NCBI GenBank assembly: GCA_950295325.1
Contig: OX485804.1
Span: forward strand, 44,938,429 to 45,002,428
From: Polytrichum commune
Taxonomy: Eukaryota > Streptophyta > Polytrichopsida > Polytrichales > Polytrichaceae
DNA length: 64,000 bases
Direction: 5' to 3'
Below are positions 60,899 through 64,000 of this stretch, one piece after another (the first letter of the stretch is position 1; each line of letters starts with the position of its first letter). Made by a program: the position numbers and the translations under genes. The notes below the pieces were generated by a model. The model was not told where the DNA came from. It worked only from the letters and a program-made list of their open reading frames with translations, and did no database searches.

Positions 60899-61103
60899 CC
60901 TAAGAAATGGGGGTGTTATTCAATTTATTTTCTTAATCGGCCACCTACATTTGATTGTTGTGTGATTACGTGAGGATCAAAGAACAAGCTTCTTGAAATA
61001 TACAAGTCCAAAAGTGATTGTATTGTGTCTTCAAATTTTATTAACTACTCCACACTCAACATTGGGAAGACCTATGTTTCTAATTCAAGAATCAACAATA
61101 TTT
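60899..61103 (-). repeat. Partial family A repeat (reverse)
   Basis: GGGGTGTTATTCAATTTATT, TCTTAATCGGCCACCTACAT and GAATCAACAATATTTG match the reverse-orientation family A copies; the right half is missing. Confidence 0.6.
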
Positions 61104-61984
61104 GATGCCGCGTTTCCCTTTTTCCTTTCTCTAAATTGAAAGCACCCAAAGCTTTAGTTTCTCATCCCGGGACTTTCTTTGGCTCTCCACGAACACAAAT
61201 TGGGAACTCACATGTCTTTGAATCGAACGGATGGGAAAGTGAGGTTGGGTTTTTCATCCACTTTCATCCGGCACCCCTACCTACTACCTCCCCAAAAGTT
61301 TCTCCCAAAAGGTTGGGGTTGTTCTTTGAGCTCCCCGTGCCGAAATTCTTCATGCCCATAAGCGCCTTATCCTAAACATTGAGCAATCTTTAAACAACCA
61401 ATAAACAAGAACAATGGTTTTTTTGGGGGCCCGGTGTGAATGGATGCCTTTAGGTTAGGTTAAATGCAATTTCATGGCCCATGATACTTCATCTCGATCC
61501 GATGATTGACAGTTCTTACTAAAGTATATGGCCTTAGGCATTGTGGGTACTTCCAACTCCACATGAAGTAAGATGGGTCTTAAATGGTTGCTTTTTTTCT
61601 TTTTGACAAGTTCAGTTCTCTTTGGATATGAATCATGCAATTACCATAGTTCTCTAGCAGCTTGGGCATAAAATAATTAATTTTAAAGGTGTCTAAATTT
61701 TTGGGAAATTGATTTTTTTGAGTGTCTCCCAAAAAAGAAATAACATTCAACCTAATATCACAATAATGCAAGTGACACTCACTGGAATCCAACAAAGTAG
61801 CATCAACAGTGTCTTCACGCGGCATCAATCTCACTCTACATATTTAGTGACTACATATCAACCATCCATGAACTATAGAAATGTTTTGGATGAGTGTCTA
61901 ACTTATTCTAAATTACTAAATGAGGCCATAGCCACTTTTATGGAGCTCATATGACATTCGTGGCTAATCACCATGAAGACACAC
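61104..61984. other. Intergenic DNA with repeat fragments
   Basis: No gene-like signal. A short family C/B junction-like fragment lies at about 61525-61650 (TATGGCCTTAGGCATTGTGG, AGTAAGATGGGTCTTAAATG). Confidence 0.4.
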
Positions 61985-62405
61985 TACACTACACTACACT
62001 ACTCTAAATATCATATTTAGTGTCATATGGTATGTTATGTCATTGTGGTAACTATCCTAACAACACTTCTTATGAATAAGTTTACAAGACTATCATCCCA
62101 ACTATCTTTTAGTTCATCCAAATGCCAATTATTGAAACACATATTGGTATATGCTGCATCAGGCTTACATTTTGTGATAAAATATTGTCATGGGTGATTG
62201 AAATTCGGATGAAAATTCACCTAGTAAGTGATGGTAATTGTAACATTGCAAATTTACAATGCCCAATTATTCTTACAAGGATTGACAAATAATGTTAGGT
62301 GAATATTTAGTGTTAGTGACACCACCCATGCGGTTCACAAGTAGTATTGAGCAAGACAAATAGAATTGGTGGCACTAAAATACAATATTTGGTGTTCTTA
62401 TCTGT
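61985..62405. mobile_element. MITE-like element, family F, related copy
   Basis: Repeated ACACTAC at the left is followed by CATATTTAGTGTC, with AATATTTAGTGTTAGTG in the middle and ATATTTGGTGTTCTTA at the right. This parallels 32323-32616, but the ends are less clean. Confidence 0.45.
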
Positions 62406-62414
62406 TATTTAAGT

Positions 62415-62637
62415 GAATGTTCTTGTGCTCATTGGATGGCCATATGCACCCCCATTCCCCTCCAATCATGTTGGATTTTGAGCCTAAAATGGTCATCACA
62501 TTTTTAAAACGTGATATGATCTTTTTTAAACACGTGTCTTTTTGGAATTTGTTCTTGGAGCCACATCTAACCATACACCACTCAAATATAGGTGGTTGAT
62601 TAAGATAAAAAATTTAATTAGGCACGTTTACTATACA
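62415..62637 (+). repeat. Partial family B repeat
   Basis: Contains AAACACGTGTCTTTTTGG, TTCTTGGAGCCACATCTAAC and TTAGGCACGTTTACTATA, the right half of family B. Confidence 0.6.
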
Positions 62638-62689
62638 TTTACGCCCATTGCATCAGTTTGGGCACTGACTCATCCAATGAGGTAGCAAT

Positions 62690-63000
62690 GAAGTAAACTT
62701 GCATTGTTAGTTCAAGTTTCATAATCAATGTGGAGATGCATAAGTTGTAAGAAGTAAAATTATAGGTTTTATTTCTCTTCATGCGACCATATAGACCCCT
62801 CCCAACTATGTTAAGTATTGCCCCTCAAATGGTGTCTATAACTTGAGCACATCATCCAATCTCATTGTAACACATGTCTCCTGGTATCCATTTGTATATA
62901 CAAACATTGTCATATACCACTCACTGATTGCGTCCAATGAAGAAGATTGACCACATAGGACCCAAATATGTTAAACATACATATAATCTAAGTTCGACAT
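62690..63000 (+). repeat. Family C repeat fragment
   Basis: Matches family C in GTTCAAGTTTCATAATCAAT, the ATAGACCCCTCCCAACTATG block and the ATCCAATCTCATTGTAACAC block. Confidence 0.5.
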
Positions 63001-64000
63001 GTTGGTCTCGAGGCTCTCATTTTGGGCCATATGTTTATAGAAGTGATCAGACACCATGACCAATGTTTTCTAAAATCTCTCATTGGTTGAGAAATGAGTG
63101 GCAATCCCACTTCATTTTACACAAGGTAAAACTAACATAGAAGTGACTATGGGTGAGCATGTTAGAAAATGGATGAGAGAATGACATGAAATCCTACGTG
63201 TCTAGAAATGGATAATGATTGGTGGTCACTTGGATTTTGCGGTGAGAGAGCCCAAATAGGTCGTCCTAGTGAAAAATAAAGGGCGACCATGTTAGAGAAA
63301 ACACATTCTTAATATACAATACTTTTGAAAATATCCTTTTTTTGGGGGGCAAAAATCAAAAATTCAATTGCAAGAAAGAACCCAAAATCAAAAATATCCT
63401 AATTTCAATAAGGTTTGTTTGTTGTTGTTGTCATTGTCGTTGTTTTTTTTAAAATTTATTTTTATGATGTCCTAGTCTAAGTCCACTTTACACTATAACA
63501 CGTTAAAAACGAGACATAAAACATGACCAGGGTAAAATCATAAATCATTTATCCTCACATTCACTGGTCATGTGTGTAAAACAACCCTAAGGTACATAAC
63601 ACATTAAAGTCAAGAACCTGAAACATTGCACTACAAGTACACGCCTGCTCATTATGAGAATCGTTTATCCACCGCTTTAACATCAATCGCATGTGTTGAG
63701 TTTTATCTACCCAAGTTTTGAGCCCTCGTAACTTTTGCATACGAAATTCAAATAAGACATACTTTGGTGCGATCGACTCCCTCCGTCAAGCGCTACCGAG
63801 AATCGTTGGGAACTTTTTTCTTCGTTCGATGATATTTATCAAGCATGGCATGCACAACAACTACTTAAAGTGACAAGTTTAGCACCCATCGACCGGAAGA
63901 TGATGCGTCTCAAGGAATAATAATAATAATAATACTGTGGTACTAGGATGGTACTCCATGCCGGATGCATGGCATTCGTTATTGTCGCATCTCTTGTAAC
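63001..64000. other. Intergenic DNA, nothing recognised
   Basis: No gene-like signal. A TAA microsatellite lies at about 63917-63935. Confidence 0.4.

Overview
The window looks like nuclear DNA from a green land plant. It holds two confidently recognised genes, both on the minus strand, both interrupted by many GT-AG introns, and both encoding organelle proteins of the plant lineage. One is a chloroplast ATP-synthase assembly factor of the CGL160 type. The other is a peroxisomal processing protease of the DEG15 type. A fragment of plastid 23S rRNA and the surrounding transposon debris also fit a plant nucleus. The sequence does not decide which plant; a seedless plant (bryophyte, lycophyte or fern) is my guess, not a demonstration.

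Layout. 1-1863: AT-rich flank with one dispersed repeat. 1864-6457 (-): CGL160-like gene, 9 exons, 368 aa; intron 1 is a tandem array of about 300-bp units and the last intron holds a dispersed repeat. 6500-7300: degenerate tandem repeats upstream. 7920-10040: a small TA-flanked MITE, a larger inverted-repeat element, a nuclear plastid 23S fragment and a long foldback. 10850-16333 (-): DEG15-like gene, 14 exons, 826 aa, H-D-S triad, C-terminal SRL. 16.3-18.3 kb: less AT-rich upstream region ending in pyrimidine-rich low-complexity DNA. 18.3-64 kb: no intact cellular gene seen. This part is dense in transposable-element relics: a Tigger/pogo-like element with intact ends, a tRNA-derived SINE (two copies), LINE 3' remnants, Tourist-like MITEs of two families, a hAT-like MITE nested in one of them, a 1.5-kb element with about 240-bp terminal inverted repeats, and many 330-390-bp MITE-like repeats. 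A degenerate spliced methyltransferase-like gene lies at about 29-31 kb.

How it fits together. The two genes have different jobs: CF1CFo assembly in the thylakoid membrane, and maturation of PTS2 proteins in the peroxisome. They share no operon-like logic. Both exon models join in frame from start to stop, which is the strongest evidence here. The rest records successive insertions whose relative order can be read from nesting and target-site duplications. Family assignments rest on remembered conserved motifs; no database search was possible.
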